From Pseudomonas sp. P818 (GTDB taxonomy: Bacteria > Pseudomonadota > Gammaproteobacteria > Pseudomonadales > Pseudomonadaceae), in assembly GCF_000418555.1 (NCBI RefSeq), contig NZ_ATKM01000016.1, positions 23,048 through 87,047 of the forward strand: a stretch of DNA of 64,000 nucleotides, given 5' to 3'. Positions 34,880-43,687 of this stretch are shown piece by piece. A program made the translations under genes and the position numbers. The number at the start of each line of letters is the position of its first letter. Position 1 is the first letter of the stretch. The notes beneath the pieces are model-generated. The model was not told the origin of the DNA, made no database searches, and saw nothing but the letters and a program-made list of their open reading frames with translations.

Positions 34880-36633
34880 GCCTGTTCTGGCCGGAATGGC
34901 TGCGCCCATTGTGGCTGCTGGCTGTGCCCGTGCTGGCCTGGTTGCTCTGGCGCCTGTGGCATCGCGAACGGCAGAGCGGGCGCTGGCAGCTGTTGTTGCC
35001 GGCGGCATTTCATCAGGCGCTGCTCAAGGGTGGCAGCGGCCGCTCCAGCAAGCTGCCCTGGCTGGCACTCGGTATCGCCTGGCTGCTGGCCGTGCTCGCG
35101 CTGCTCGGCCCCAGCTGGCAGCGCGTCGAGCAGAGCAACCAGAAGCCTGCCGATCCGTTGGTGATTCTGCTCGAACTGACGCCGCAGATGCTCGCCACCG
35201 ACGGTCGCCCCAACCGCCTGGAACAGACCCGGCGCAAACTGCTCGACCTGCTCGAAGCACGCCGCGATGCGCAGACGGCGATCATCGTCTATGCCGGTAG
35301 CGCGCACAGCCTGGTGCCGCTGTCAGACGACCTGGCCACCAGCCGCAACCTGCTCGAAGCGCTGAAGCCCTCGCTGATGCCCGAGCCGGGCCGTCGCGCT
35401 GATCTGGCCGTGGCGCGTGCGCTACAACTGCTCGACCAGGCACAACTGGGTCAGGGCCGCCTGCTGCTGATCAGCAGCGCCCTCGATGAAGAGGAACGCA
35501 GCGGCATCCAGCAAGCGCTGCAGAAACGCTCGGTCCCCCTGCTGGTGCTTGGCGTGGGCAGCCGCGAAGGCGCACCGGTAGCCCAGGAGGACGGCAGCTT
35601 TCTCAAGGACTCGCGCGGCGCCATTCTGATCCCACGTCTGGATGTCCGCAGTCTGCGGGAAACTGCCGAAGCCCATGGCGGCCGCTATGCGGCGATGCGC
35701 CTGGACGACGAGGATCTGCGCCGCCTCGGCCTGCTCGAAGGCACCCAGACAATGCGCGCAGCCGGTGAGCCGACATTGCTCGACAGCTATGTCGACCAGG
35801 GCTACTGGCTGTTGCTGCCGTTGTTGCTGCTGGCCGCCTGCGCCGGTCGGCGCGGCTGGCTGTTCTGCCTGCCGCTGCTGCTGATGCTGCCGCCGCAGAG
35901 CAGCCAGGCCTTCGAATTCAACGATCTGTGGCTGCGTCCCGATCAGCAAGGCCAGCGCCTGCTGCAGGCGCAACGCCCGGCCGAGGCGGCGCAGCGCTTC
36001 GTCGACCCGCAGTGGCAAGGCAAGGCGCTGTTCGAGGCCGAGGATTATTCCGCCGCAGCGCAGCGTTTCGCCAAGGGTGACAGCGCAGCCGATCACTACA
36101 ATCGAGGCAATGCCCTGGCCAAGGCCGGCGAGCTGGAGGCGGCGCTGGACGCCTACGAACACGCCCTGGAACGCCAGCCTGAACTGGCAGTCGCGCAGTA
36201 CAACAAGGCGCTGGTGGAAGAAGTGCTGCGCCAGCGCGAAAATCAGCAGCAATCCGGTGAGGGTGATTCGGCCGAGCAGCAGGAACCAACCAACGAGCAG
36301 TCGCAGCCGAATGAATCGCCTGCCGGCCAGCCCGCCGAGAGTACTGCCGCACAGCCTACCCAGGCGGGCAGTAGCGGTGAGAACAGTGAAAGCAGCGACG
36401 CACAGGGCAGCGCCAATGGCGCCGGGGAAGACAGCCAACCCGCCACCGTCCGTGAAACCCCGGACGACGCCGAACCCGTAGGGCAGCCCCGCACGGAAGC
36501 CGATCTGGGCACCGCCGCAGAACGTCGCCAGGCACTGGAACAATGGCTGCGGCAGATTCCGGACGATCCGGCCGAGCTGCTGCGGCGAAAATTCTGGTAT
36601 GAACAGCAACAGCGTCAGGACTCGAACCGATGA
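34876..36633 (+). CDS. BatB/BatC-like VWA-TPR fusion protein
   Basis: This 585-residue protein joins a second VWA domain (about 85-290) to membrane helices (YWLLLPLLLLAACAGRRGW), TPR-like repeats (YNRGNALAKAGELEAALDAY near 410-430) and a Gln/Glu/Ser-rich tail (about 460-540). The VWA domain lacks the DxSxS site: the equivalent stretch reads LLELTPQML, so metal binding is probably lost. This matches BatB fused to BatC. It overlaps its neighbours by 4 nt on each side. Confidence 0.87.
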   Translation: MSLFWPEWLRPLWLLAVPVLAWLLWRLWHRERQSGRWQLLLPAAFHQALLKGGSGRSSKLPWLALGIAWLLAVLALLGPSWQRVEQSNQKPADPLVILLELTPQMLATDGRPNRLEQTRRKLLDLLEARRDAQTAIIVYAGSAHSLVPLSDDLATSRNLLEALKPSLMPEPGRRADLAVARALQLLDQAQLGQGRLLLISSALDEEERSGIQQALQKRSVPLLVLGVGSREGAPVAQEDGSFLKDSRGAILIPRLDVRSLRETAEAHGGRYAAMRLDDEDLRRLGLLEGTQTMRAAGEPTLLDSYVDQGYWLLLPLLLLAACAGRRGWLFCLPLLLMLPPQSSQAFEFNDLWLRPDQQGQRLLQAQRPAEAAQRFVDPQWQGKALFEAEDYSAAAQRFAKGDSAADHYNRGNALAKAGELEAALDAYEHALERQPELAVAQYNKALVEEVLRQRENQQQSGEGDSAEQQEPTNEQSQPNESPAGQPAESTAAQPTQAGSSGENSESSDAQGSANGAGEDSQPATVRETPDDAEPVGQPRTEADLGTAAERRQALEQWLRQIPDDPAELLRRKFWYEQQQRQDSNR

Positions 36634-38270
36634 AGCGTCTGGTCTTCCTGCTTCTTCTAATACTCGCCGGACAGGCTCAGGCCGAAGGCTTTTTCGCCAG
36701 CGTCGACCGCACCCGCCTGAGCGAAGGTGAGACCGTGGTGCTGACGCTGGAGTCGACCGACCCAACCCGCTTCGGCCGTCCCGACCTGAGCCCACTGGAG
36801 CAGGATTTCGAGATTCTCGGCAGCCGTCAGGTCAACCGCCTGAGCAGCATCGGGGACACGCCACGCGCCAGCACGCGCTGGATCCTCACCCTGCAGCCAC
36901 GCCGCAGCGGCGAAGTGACGATCCCGGCGATTCGCCTGGAAGATGCCGAAACTCTGCCGATCACGCTCAACGTCGAGGAAGCCGTCAGCGCCGGCGATGG
37001 CGACAAGCTGGCGCCGGTGTTCATCGATGCCAGCCTCGATCAGCCAAGCGTCTACGTACAGGCTCAGGCGGTGCTGACCCTGCGCATCTACCACTCGGTC
37101 TCCATGTATGACGACAGCAACCTGACGCCTCTGCGCATAGAGGACGCCCGCGCTGAACAACTGGGCGAGCCGCGCACCTATGAGAAAAGCATCGGTGGCG
37201 TGCTGCACGGCGTGATCGAACTGCAGTACGCCATCTATCCGCAGCGCAGTGGCGAACTGGTGATTCCCGGGCAAACCTTCAGCGCCACGCTGGTCGACCG
37301 CTCGCGCAACAACGACTTCCTGCCCTTCGGTCCGCGCACCGGCAAGGTCACGCGAGTCAAATCCCCAGACATTCCCCTGCAAGTCAAACCCAAGCCGGCC
37401 GACTACCCGGCTGACGCCCCCTGGCTACCGGCACGAGCCCTGGGGCTGGCGGAAACCTGGAACCCTCAACCGGAACAAAGCCAGGTCGGCGACTCACTGA
37501 CCCGCCGCCTGATTCTCAAGGTCGATGGCCTTTCCAGCGCTCAGCTGCCGCCGTTGCCGGCAACCCAGGTCGACGGCCTGCGGCGTTATCCGGATCAGCC
37601 GCAGATGAACGATCAGAAAAGCGAGAACGGCATCATCGGCACCCGCGAAGAGCGCGAAGCGCTGGTGCCCAGCCGCGCCGGCAGCTTCGACCTGCCACCG
37701 CTGGAAGTGCTGTGGTGGAACACCCAGACCGACACGCTAGAGCGCACCACCCTCTCCGCCCGCACCCTGCAGGTAGCGGAAAACCCGCAACTGCAGAACG
37801 ACGAGCAACCCAACACCCCCATGGTGACGCCCCAGGTAATCGAGGGGCCGGAGCTGTGGCCCTGGCAACTGGCCTGTGCCCTGCTGAGCCTGACCACGCT
37901 GCTGGGCTTCGGCTTGTGGTGGCATGCGCGCCGGCAACCGGCGATCCAGCGCGCCGCTCAGGCGGGCCCGAGCCCGCGCACGCTGCTCGACGACCTCAAA
38001 CGCGCCTGTCAGGCTGGCGACGCCCAGGCGACCCGTCATGCCCTCGATGCCTGGGCGCGGCAGCAGCCGGAGACACTTGCCGATATGGCGGCGCGCTATG
38101 TGCCGCTGTCGGATGCGCTCGATGGCCTCAACGGCGCGCTGTACAGCGAAACCGGCCAGCAATGGCAAGGCGAAGAGCTGTGGAAAGCCATTCGCAACCT
38201 GCCCGCCGCGCAGGAGCCGAGCGCCGCGCCGCAGGAAAGCAGCGCGCTGCCGCCGCTGTATCCGCGCTAG
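36630..38270 (+). CDS. BatD family protein
   Basis: This is a 546-residue envelope protein with a signal peptide (LVFLLLLILAGQAQA, cut before EGFFAS). A large periplasmic region of beta-sandwich repeats follows (SVDRTRLSEGETVVLTLEST and a second repeat at VFIDASLDQPSVYVQAQAVL). It has a C-terminal membrane helix (LACALLSLTTLLGFGLWWHA) and a short cytoplasmic helical tail. This is the BatD layout. It is the last gene of the operon; repeats and a strong bidirectional terminator follow. Confidence 0.9.
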   Translation: MKRLVFLLLLILAGQAQAEGFFASVDRTRLSEGETVVLTLESTDPTRFGRPDLSPLEQDFEILGSRQVNRLSSIGDTPRASTRWILTLQPRRSGEVTIPAIRLEDAETLPITLNVEEAVSAGDGDKLAPVFIDASLDQPSVYVQAQAVLTLRIYHSVSMYDDSNLTPLRIEDARAEQLGEPRTYEKSIGGVLHGVIELQYAIYPQRSGELVIPGQTFSATLVDRSRNNDFLPFGPRTGKVTRVKSPDIPLQVKPKPADYPADAPWLPARALGLAETWNPQPEQSQVGDSLTRRLILKVDGLSSAQLPPLPATQVDGLRRYPDQPQMNDQKSENGIIGTREEREALVPSRAGSFDLPPLEVLWWNTQTDTLERTTLSARTLQVAENPQLQNDEQPNTPMVTPQVIEGPELWPWQLACALLSLTTLLGFGLWWHARRQPAIQRAAQAGPSPRTLLDDLKRACQAGDAQATRHALDAWARQQPETLADMAARYVPLSDALDGLNGALYSETGQQWQGEELWKAIRNLPAAQEPSAAPQESSALPPLYPR

Positions 38271-38323
38271 GCGCGCGATGGGCTTGCAGGATATGCAGCC
38301 CGAGGCGTGCCACTGGTAGCAAT

Positions 38324-38399
38324 GTAGGGTGGGCTTCAGCCCACCAACATCGGCTGTCTCTGGTGGGCTGAAGCGGATCGCCGTCCGGCCCACCCTACG
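38324..38399. repeat. GTAGGGTGGGC repeat pair
   Basis: GTAGGGTGGGCTTCAGCCCACC (38324-38345, itself a dyad) faces GGTGGGCTGAAG and GGCCCACCCTAC (38387-38398). It is a two-unit inverted element of a second repeat family. Confidence 0.7.
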
Positions 38400-38466
38400 C
38401 ACTGCGCTCGACAGCACCGAACATCGTACGGAGCGTAGCGGACCCGGAGCGTCCTGGGCTGCGTTA

Positions 38467-38481
38467 CCACGCGGAGCGTGG
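38467..38481. repeat. Small dyad CCACGC-GGA-GCGTGG
   Basis: A 6-bp perfect dyad with a 3-nt centre inside the repeat-filled gap. I recall similar units in Pseudomonas intergenic regions. Confidence 0.5.
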
Positions 38482-38496
38482 GAACGATCAGGTTGC

Positions 38497-38518
38497 GTAG
38501 CCCGGATGCAAATCCGGG
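38497..38518. repeat. Single REP unit, GTAGCCCGGAT type
   Basis: GTAGCCCGGATGCAAATCC and the closing GGG form one half of the REPIN seen at 32372 and 53755, here without its inverted partner. Confidence 0.65.
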
Positions 38519-38541
38519 GGATGGGTATACGCGGCACGAAC

Positions 38542-38571
38542 AAAAAACGCGGCCCGAGGGCCGCGTTTTTT
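38542..38571. terminator. Bidirectional terminator
   Basis: CGCGGCCC / GGGCCGCG with an A-run before and a T-run after, so it works both ways. It separates the Bat operon from the convergent RND gene. Confidence 0.9.
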
Positions 38572-38589
38572 CGTTCTATGCAAAGGCCA

Positions 38590-40944
38590 TCAGCCCTTGG
38601 CTCGCAACTTCTCCGGGTTGATCAGGAAGCGGGCCAGGGCCGGCAGCAGCCAGATCGCACCGATCATGTTCCACAGGAACATGAAGGTCAGCATCAGGCC
38701 CATGTCGGCCTGGAACTTGATCGCCGAGAAGATCCAGGTCGCCACGCCGATGGCCAGGCAGACGCCGGTGAACAGCACCGCCTTGCCGGTGGACTTGAGC
38801 GTCTCGTAGTAGGCGTCCTGCAGCGACAGCCCCTGACGCAGGTAGGTCTCCAGACGGCTGTAGATGTAGATGCCATAGTCGACACCGATACCCACACCCA
38901 GGGCGATCACCGGCAGGGTGGCGACCTTGACGCCGATGCCCATGAAGGCCATCAGCGCGTTACCCAGCACCGAGGTCAGCACCAGCGGCAGGATCACGCA
39001 CAGGGTCGCGGCCAGCGAACGGAAGGTCAGCAGGCACATGATGCTCACCGCTGCGTAGACCGCGATCAGCATGGTGGTCTCGGATGCCGCGATCACCTCG
39101 TTGGTGGCCGCTTCGATACCGGCGTTACCGGCAGCCAGCACTACCTGCAGCTCGTCGGTGTTGTGCTGCGCGGCGAACTCTTCGGCGGCAGCCACGGCAC
39201 GCGACAAGGTCTCGGCCTTGTGGTCCTCAAGGAAGATCAGCACCGGCGCTACCGAACAGTCGGCGTTGTACAGACCTTCGGCACGAGCGATGGAGTTGTT
39301 CAGCACGTCCTGGTTACGCGACAGGGTTTCCCATTTCAGGTTGCCCTCGTTCATGCCCTTGATCACCTGCTTGGACACGGTGACCATGGAAATGGCCGAC
39401 TGCACGCCTTCGGTGTTCTCCATCTTCCACATCAGCTCGTCCATGGCGGACAGCGCTGCGTAAGTGGAGCAACCTTCGGTGGCCGTCTTGATCATCACTA
39501 CCAGCACGTCGGAGCTGGTCGAGTAATTGCGGATGACGAAGTCGTTATCCAGGTTGTAGCGCGAATCCGGATGCAGTTCCGGCGCGCCCTGGTCGAGGTC
39601 GCCGATCTTCAGGTTCTGCCCGTACCAGACGCCGCCGGCCAGTGCCACCACGGCGATCACCACGGAAATCGGCGCCACCATCGGGTGAGCGAAGTTGGAA
39701 ATGGCGCGCCAGATCGGGTGATCCTTGGCGGCCTCCTCGCGGCTCTTCTTCACGGCGCGGTTGCCGATGCCGATATAGGAAATGACGACCGGCAACAGGA
39801 TCAGGTTGGTCAGGATGATCACTGCCACGCCCATCGAGGCGCCAATGGCCAGTTCGCGAATCACGCCGATATCGATCAGCAGCAGGGTGACGAAGCCGAC
39901 GGCATCGGACAGCAGTGCCACCAGGCCGGGGATGAACAGCTGACGGAAGGCCATGCGCGCGGCAGACAGGGCGTCAGTCGCCTCGCCCGAGGCCATGGCG
40001 ATGCCGTTGATCTTCTGCACCCCGTGGGAGATGCCGATGGCGAATACCAGGAACGGCACCAGCATCGAGTAAGGATCGAGACCGAAGCCCAGGGTGTGCA
40101 GCAGACCCAGTTGCCAGATCACCGCCACCAGGGTGGTGATCACCACGGCCAGGGTGCTCTTGAAGCAGTGGGTGAACCACAGCAGCAGGACGAAAGTGAT
40201 GCCGATGGCCACGGCAAAGAACAGCGCCACGCCGATCAGGCCGTCGATCAGATCACCGACCTTCTTGGCGAAACCGATGATGTGCACTTTCACATCGGGG
40301 TTCTGCGCCTCGTACTTCTCGCGGATCTTCTCTTCCAGCTCGTGGGAGAACTTCTGGTAATCGAGCTTGATCAGCTTGCTCTGGTCGTTGGGGTCCGGGT
40401 AGGACTCCAGCAGCGGGATATCGACGATGCTGGACTTGAAGTTGTTCGCCACCAGGCGACCGATCTGCCCTGACTTGAGGATGTTGCTGCGCAAATCCTC
40501 CAGGCTGTCGGCAGAGCCGTCGTAGGTCTGCGGAATCACCTCGCCACCGGCGAAGCCTTCCTCGGTCACTTCGGTCCAGCGCACGCTGGGGCTCCATAGC
40601 GACTTCAGGCCGGAACGGTCGACACCGGGAATGTAGAAGGCCTCGTCATGGATCTGCCGCAGCGTCTCCATATACTCCTTGCTGAAGATGTCGCCGTTGG
40701 TGGCCTCTACCGAGATGCGCACCGTGTTGCCCAGGTTGGCCAGGTCATTACGGTGCTCGAGCATCTTCTGGATATAGGGGTGGCCCAGCGGAATCATCTT
40801 CTCGAAGCTGGTCTGCGGGCGTACCTGCGCAGCCTGATAGAACAGGAAGATACTGATCAGCAGGCAGATCAGGATGACTACCGGGCGATTGTTGAAAATC
40901 AGCCGCTCGAGGAAGGACGCAGGCTGTTGTTGGTGCTTGCTCAT
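38590..40944 (-). CDS. MMPL/RND superfamily exporter-like permease (784 aa)
   Basis: This is a predicted RND-type transporter with two repeats, each one helix, a periplasmic domain and five helices. TM1 is PVVILICLLISIFLFYQAAQ. The first core motif reads FLVFAIGISHGVQKINGIAM, with Ser-His where many family members have Asp. The second reads VIALGVGIGVDYGIYIYSRL and keeps the Asp-Tyr pair known from MmpL and HpnN proton relays. Relatives move lipids such as hopanoids. It is 18 nt downstream of the YCF48-type gene and probably co-transcribed with it. DUF1329 and DUF1302 genes lie just upstream on the same strand, suggesting one envelope system (inference). Confidence 0.88.
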   Translation of the reverse strand: MSKHQQQPASFLERLIFNNRPVVILICLLISIFLFYQAAQVRPQTSFEKMIPLGHPYIQKMLEHRNDLANLGNTVRISVEATNGDIFSKEYMETLRQIHDEAFYIPGVDRSGLKSLWSPSVRWTEVTEEGFAGGEVIPQTYDGSADSLEDLRSNILKSGQIGRLVANNFKSSIVDIPLLESYPDPNDQSKLIKLDYQKFSHELEEKIREKYEAQNPDVKVHIIGFAKKVGDLIDGLIGVALFFAVAIGITFVLLLWFTHCFKSTLAVVITTLVAVIWQLGLLHTLGFGLDPYSMLVPFLVFAIGISHGVQKINGIAMASGEATDALSAARMAFRQLFIPGLVALLSDAVGFVTLLLIDIGVIRELAIGASMGVAVIILTNLILLPVVISYIGIGNRAVKKSREEAAKDHPIWRAISNFAHPMVAPISVVIAVVALAGGVWYGQNLKIGDLDQGAPELHPDSRYNLDNDFVIRNYSTSSDVLVVMIKTATEGCSTYAALSAMDELMWKMENTEGVQSAISMVTVSKQVIKGMNEGNLKWETLSRNQDVLNNSIARAEGLYNADCSVAPVLIFLEDHKAETLSRAVAAAEEFAAQHNTDELQVVLAAGNAGIEAATNEVIAASETTMLIAVYAAVSIMCLLTFRSLAATLCVILPLVLTSVLGNALMAFMGIGVKVATLPVIALGVGIGVDYGIYIYSRLETYLRQGLSLQDAYYETLKSTGKAVLFTGVCLAIGVATWIFSAIKFQADMGLMLTFMFLWNMIGAIWLLPALARFLINPEKLRAKG

Positions 40945-40962
40945 GCAAAGGCTCCCGGCTTG

Positions 40963-42057
40963 TTATTGTTGGCCCAGATCGGCGCCAGTCGAGGCGGCGA
41001 GGTGAACGCCGCCCTGCCCCACCAGGATCAGGTTGCCGTTATCCAGTGCAGTGACCCCGGCCAGTGAGAGGCGGTCGGGACGATTGATCAGGGTGAATGT
41101 CTGGCCGTGATCGGTGCTGCGCAGCACGGTACCGCCGTGGCCGACCACGGCGACGCTACCATCGCGCAGCAGGGTGCCATCGGCGAGGCCGAACTCCAGC
41201 GGACCATTGTTCGGCGTGTTGAGCCTGATCTGTTGCCAGCTGTCACCGAAGTCGGTGGAGCGGAACAGGTGACCACGCAGGCCGTAAACCAGCAGCGTGC
41301 CGGCTTCGTCGGTGCCCAACGCGCCGAACAGCGAACCCTCATAGGGTTTGTCTTCGACGGTCTCCCACGTTTCACCCCAGTCGCGCGAACGGAACATGCC
41401 ACCCAGCTCACCGACAATGAACAGACCGGCATCCTTCACCGCGGTGATGGCATTGAGGTGATAGGCATCTTCGTTGTCGAGGCGGTCGCTGACGTCTTCC
41501 CAGTTCTCACCGCCGTCGGTGGTTTCCAGCAGCGCGCCATAGGCACCCACGGCGTAACCGGTCTCGAGGTCCTTGAACCAGATATCCAGCAGCGGCGCTT
41601 CACGCTCCAGATCTTCGAACTGTTTGGTCCAGGTCAGGCCGCCGTCGGTGGTGGCGAGAATCTGCGCATCGTGACCGACCACCCAGCCGTGCTGGGCATC
41701 GACGAAAAACAGGGAGGTCAGCATCTGCCGGGTCGGCACCTTGGCCTGCTGCCAGCTTTGCCCCTGATCGTTGGAATAGAGGATGTGACCGCGGTCGCCG
41801 ACGGCGACCAGGCGCTCGCCAGTGTTGACCACATCGAGCAGCAGGCTGTGTACGGCCTTGGGCGACTCGATGGCATAGACGGCATCGGCTCCAGCCGTGG
41901 TCTCAGCCTGCAAGGGTGCGGCAGCGAAAGCCAGAATGGAAAGCACACTGCACAGCGAGAGCGCTTTAGCCAGCGGCGAATGGACACGGAGCGCCGATTT
42001 GCGCGCCTGTTTGGGCGCCAGACCGGACTGGGTGCGCCGCATGACGGGCTCACTCAT
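40963..42057 (-). CDS. Secreted YCF48/BNR-repeat beta-propeller protein
   Basis: This 364-residue protein has an N-terminal signal region (LAKALSLCSVLSILAFAAAP, cut near LQAETTAG). Repeated propeller blades follow with the motif W-x-x-V-G (QHGWVVGHDAQILATTDGG, TGYAVGAYGALLETTDGG). YCF48 of plants and cyanobacteria helps assemble photosystem II; in non-photosynthetic bacteria such proteins are often filed under its name, and the role here is unknown. The start at 42057 follows GGGGGAAGG and removes 16 codons. The adjacent RND gene suggests a periplasmic partner function. Confidence 0.85.
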   Translation of the reverse strand: MSEPVMRRTQSGLAPKQARKSALRVHSPLAKALSLCSVLSILAFAAAPLQAETTAGADAVYAIESPKAVHSLLLDVVNTGERLVAVGDRGHILYSNDQGQSWQQAKVPTRQMLTSLFFVDAQHGWVVGHDAQILATTDGGLTWTKQFEDLEREAPLLDIWFKDLETGYAVGAYGALLETTDGGENWEDVSDRLDNEDAYHLNAITAVKDAGLFIVGELGGMFRSRDWGETWETVEDKPYEGSLFGALGTDEAGTLLVYGLRGHLFRSTDFGDSWQQIRLNTPNNGPLEFGLADGTLLRDGSVAVVGHGGTVLRSTDHGQTFTLINRPDRLSLAGVTALDNGNLILVGQGGVHLAASTGADLGQQ

Positions 42058-42200
42058 ATACCTTCCCCCTTTCTTGTTATAGGCGGTGCTACTGATTCCG
42101 CCCATCCTAGCGAGCTTCGGAAAGCCCTGACAATTGGCGCGACGTTATGTTTTGTTAAGGCAAAACCCGCGTTATAGAAGCCTATTCGCCAAGCTGATAC

Positions 42201-42229
42201 GAAAAGGCCGCTACTACTGTAGCGGCCTT
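42201..42229 (-). terminator. Terminator after the DUF1329 gene
   Basis: An 11-bp perfect stem AAGGCCGCTAC / GTAGCGGCCTT with loop TACT. On the minus strand it is followed by TTTTCG. It separates the DUF1302-DUF1329 unit from the YCF48-RND unit. Confidence 0.8.
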
Positions 42230-42249
42230 CGCTTGAGGCTACACGACTA

Positions 42250-43620
42250 TTATCGAGTGCCGCGGCGACGCAGGGCAGCCGGCTTGAAATAACCGTCGTC
42301 CGGAACCGCCTGGGTGAAGTCGATGGTGTTGCTCTCTTCGTTATCCAGGTTCTGTACGTGGTAACGACGCGCCTGCAGATCGTGGAACACGTCGAGCGCG
42401 GACCAGGTGGTCGGCAGGTCGTAGTAGTTCTTCAGGTAGGCGATGGAAACGCGCCACAGTTCGCCACGGCCGTCGTACTGATCCACCACCGCTGCCTGCC
42501 AGCTGTCCTCGTCGAGGAACAGGGTACGCTTGGAGTAGATATGACGGGCGCCGGACTTCAGCGTACCCTCGACTACCCATACGCGGTGCAACTCGTTGCG
42601 GGTCAGCGCCGGATTCAGGTGACCGACCTGCAGCAGATCCTTGTACTTAACCTCAGGGCTGGTGACCTTGTAGTTGTTGTACGGGATGTAGATTTCCTTC
42701 TTGCCCACCAGCTTCCAGTCATAGCGATCCGGAGCACCGTTGAACATGTCGGTATCGTCGGCGGTACGCAGGCCATCGGCGGCGGCAATCGGCGTGTCGT
42801 AGGCCAGGTTCGGCGCACGACGCACGCGGCGCTGGCCGGCGTTGTAGCCCCATGCCTGACGCGGCTCCTTGACCTGATCCAGGGTCTCGTGAACTAGGGT
42901 CGCGCCACCGGCCAGACGCGCCGGGCTGGTGGTGAACGACAGGTAATAGAACATGATGTTGTTCAGATCGGCGAAAGAGCCGTTCTGCAGGTAGTACTTG
43001 AACAGTGCTTCCTGCTGCGAGGTGACCAGCGAGTAGGAACCGTTGCGCTGCACGGCTACTTCCGATGCACGACGTACGATGTAGGTGCCGCGGTAGCGGG
43101 CGATGTGGTTCCACAGAGCCTCGACGCCGTTCTGCGGAATCGGGAACGGAATACCGCCATAGGCGTTGGTGAAACCGTTGCCGCCATCGGCCAGCTTGGC
43201 GCTGGTGGCGTTCTTGATGGTGTTGTCATAGACCCACTGCGGCGCGGAGCCGGAGCGGCGGGTCTGGTACACCGGCATCTGATAGGTTTCCGGATAGGCC
43301 TTGAACATGGCGATCTGACCCGGAGTCAGATTGGCCTCGTACTGGCTCAGATTGGCCGCGGTGATGGTGAACAGCGGCTTGTCTTCCGGGAACGGGTTGA
43401 CGTGGTGCTGGCCCGAGCGGGTGTAACCGGCAGGCGCCTGGGTGATGCCACCGGTCCATGCCGGAATGGTGCCGGCTGCGTTGCCGGCCTTCTCGGCGCC
43501 GAAAGGCGTCAGGGTATCGCCGAGCTTGGCGGCTTCCTGCGGGGAAACGCCAGCCAGCGCGGAACCGGCGGAAAACGCCAGCGCAACGGCTACAGCCATC
43601 AGCCTGTGCTTGTTCAGCAT
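42250..43620 (-). CDS. DUF1329 periplasmic protein
   Basis: This is a 456-residue exported protein. The signal peptide is LMAVAVALAFSAGSALA, cut before GVSPQEAA. The mature part begins with LGDTLTPFGAEKAGNAAG and IPAWTGGI, typical of DUF1329, which I recall as having a LolA/LolB-like fold that could hold a lipid. A repeated aromatic pattern (YDWKLVGKKEIYIPYNNYK) lies in the second half. It is 67 nt downstream of the DUF1302 gene, a pair that recurs in pseudomonads next to RND permeases. I infer a periplasmic shuttle between the RND protein and the outer membrane. Confidence 0.87.
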   Translation of the reverse strand: MLNKHRLMAVAVALAFSAGSALAGVSPQEAAKLGDTLTPFGAEKAGNAAGTIPAWTGGITQAPAGYTRSGQHHVNPFPEDKPLFTITAANLSQYEANLTPGQIAMFKAYPETYQMPVYQTRRSGSAPQWVYDNTIKNATSAKLADGGNGFTNAYGGIPFPIPQNGVEALWNHIARYRGTYIVRRASEVAVQRNGSYSLVTSQQEALFKYYLQNGSFADLNNIMFYYLSFTTSPARLAGGATLVHETLDQVKEPRQAWGYNAGQRRVRRAPNLAYDTPIAAADGLRTADDTDMFNGAPDRYDWKLVGKKEIYIPYNNYKVTSPEVKYKDLLQVGHLNPALTRNELHRVWVVEGTLKSGARHIYSKRTLFLDEDSWQAAVVDQYDGRGELWRVSIAYLKNYYDLPTTWSALDVFHDLQARRYHVQNLDNEESNTIDFTQAVPDDGYFKPAALRRRGTR

Positions 43621-43687
43621 GGGTAATTCTCCGTGAAGAGTATTGCCGAGCGCCCGAGAGCGCCCGGCGTTTTTCTGATTATGGGTA

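Larger units (their letters stand above)
38271..38589. other. 319-bp gap filled with repeats and a terminator
   Basis: There is no gene. It contains a GTAGGGTGGGC pair (38324-38399), a CCACGC-GGA-GCGTGG dyad (38467-38481), a GTAGCCCGGAT unit (38497-38518) and the terminator at 38542-38571. It looks like a landing zone for repeats between convergent operons. Confidence 0.7.

Noticed and set aside
38329..40473. 714-codon plus-strand frame opposite the RND permease
   Set aside because: Antisense artefact with extreme His/Gln/Asp content; it begins in the repeat-filled gap and has no ribosome site.
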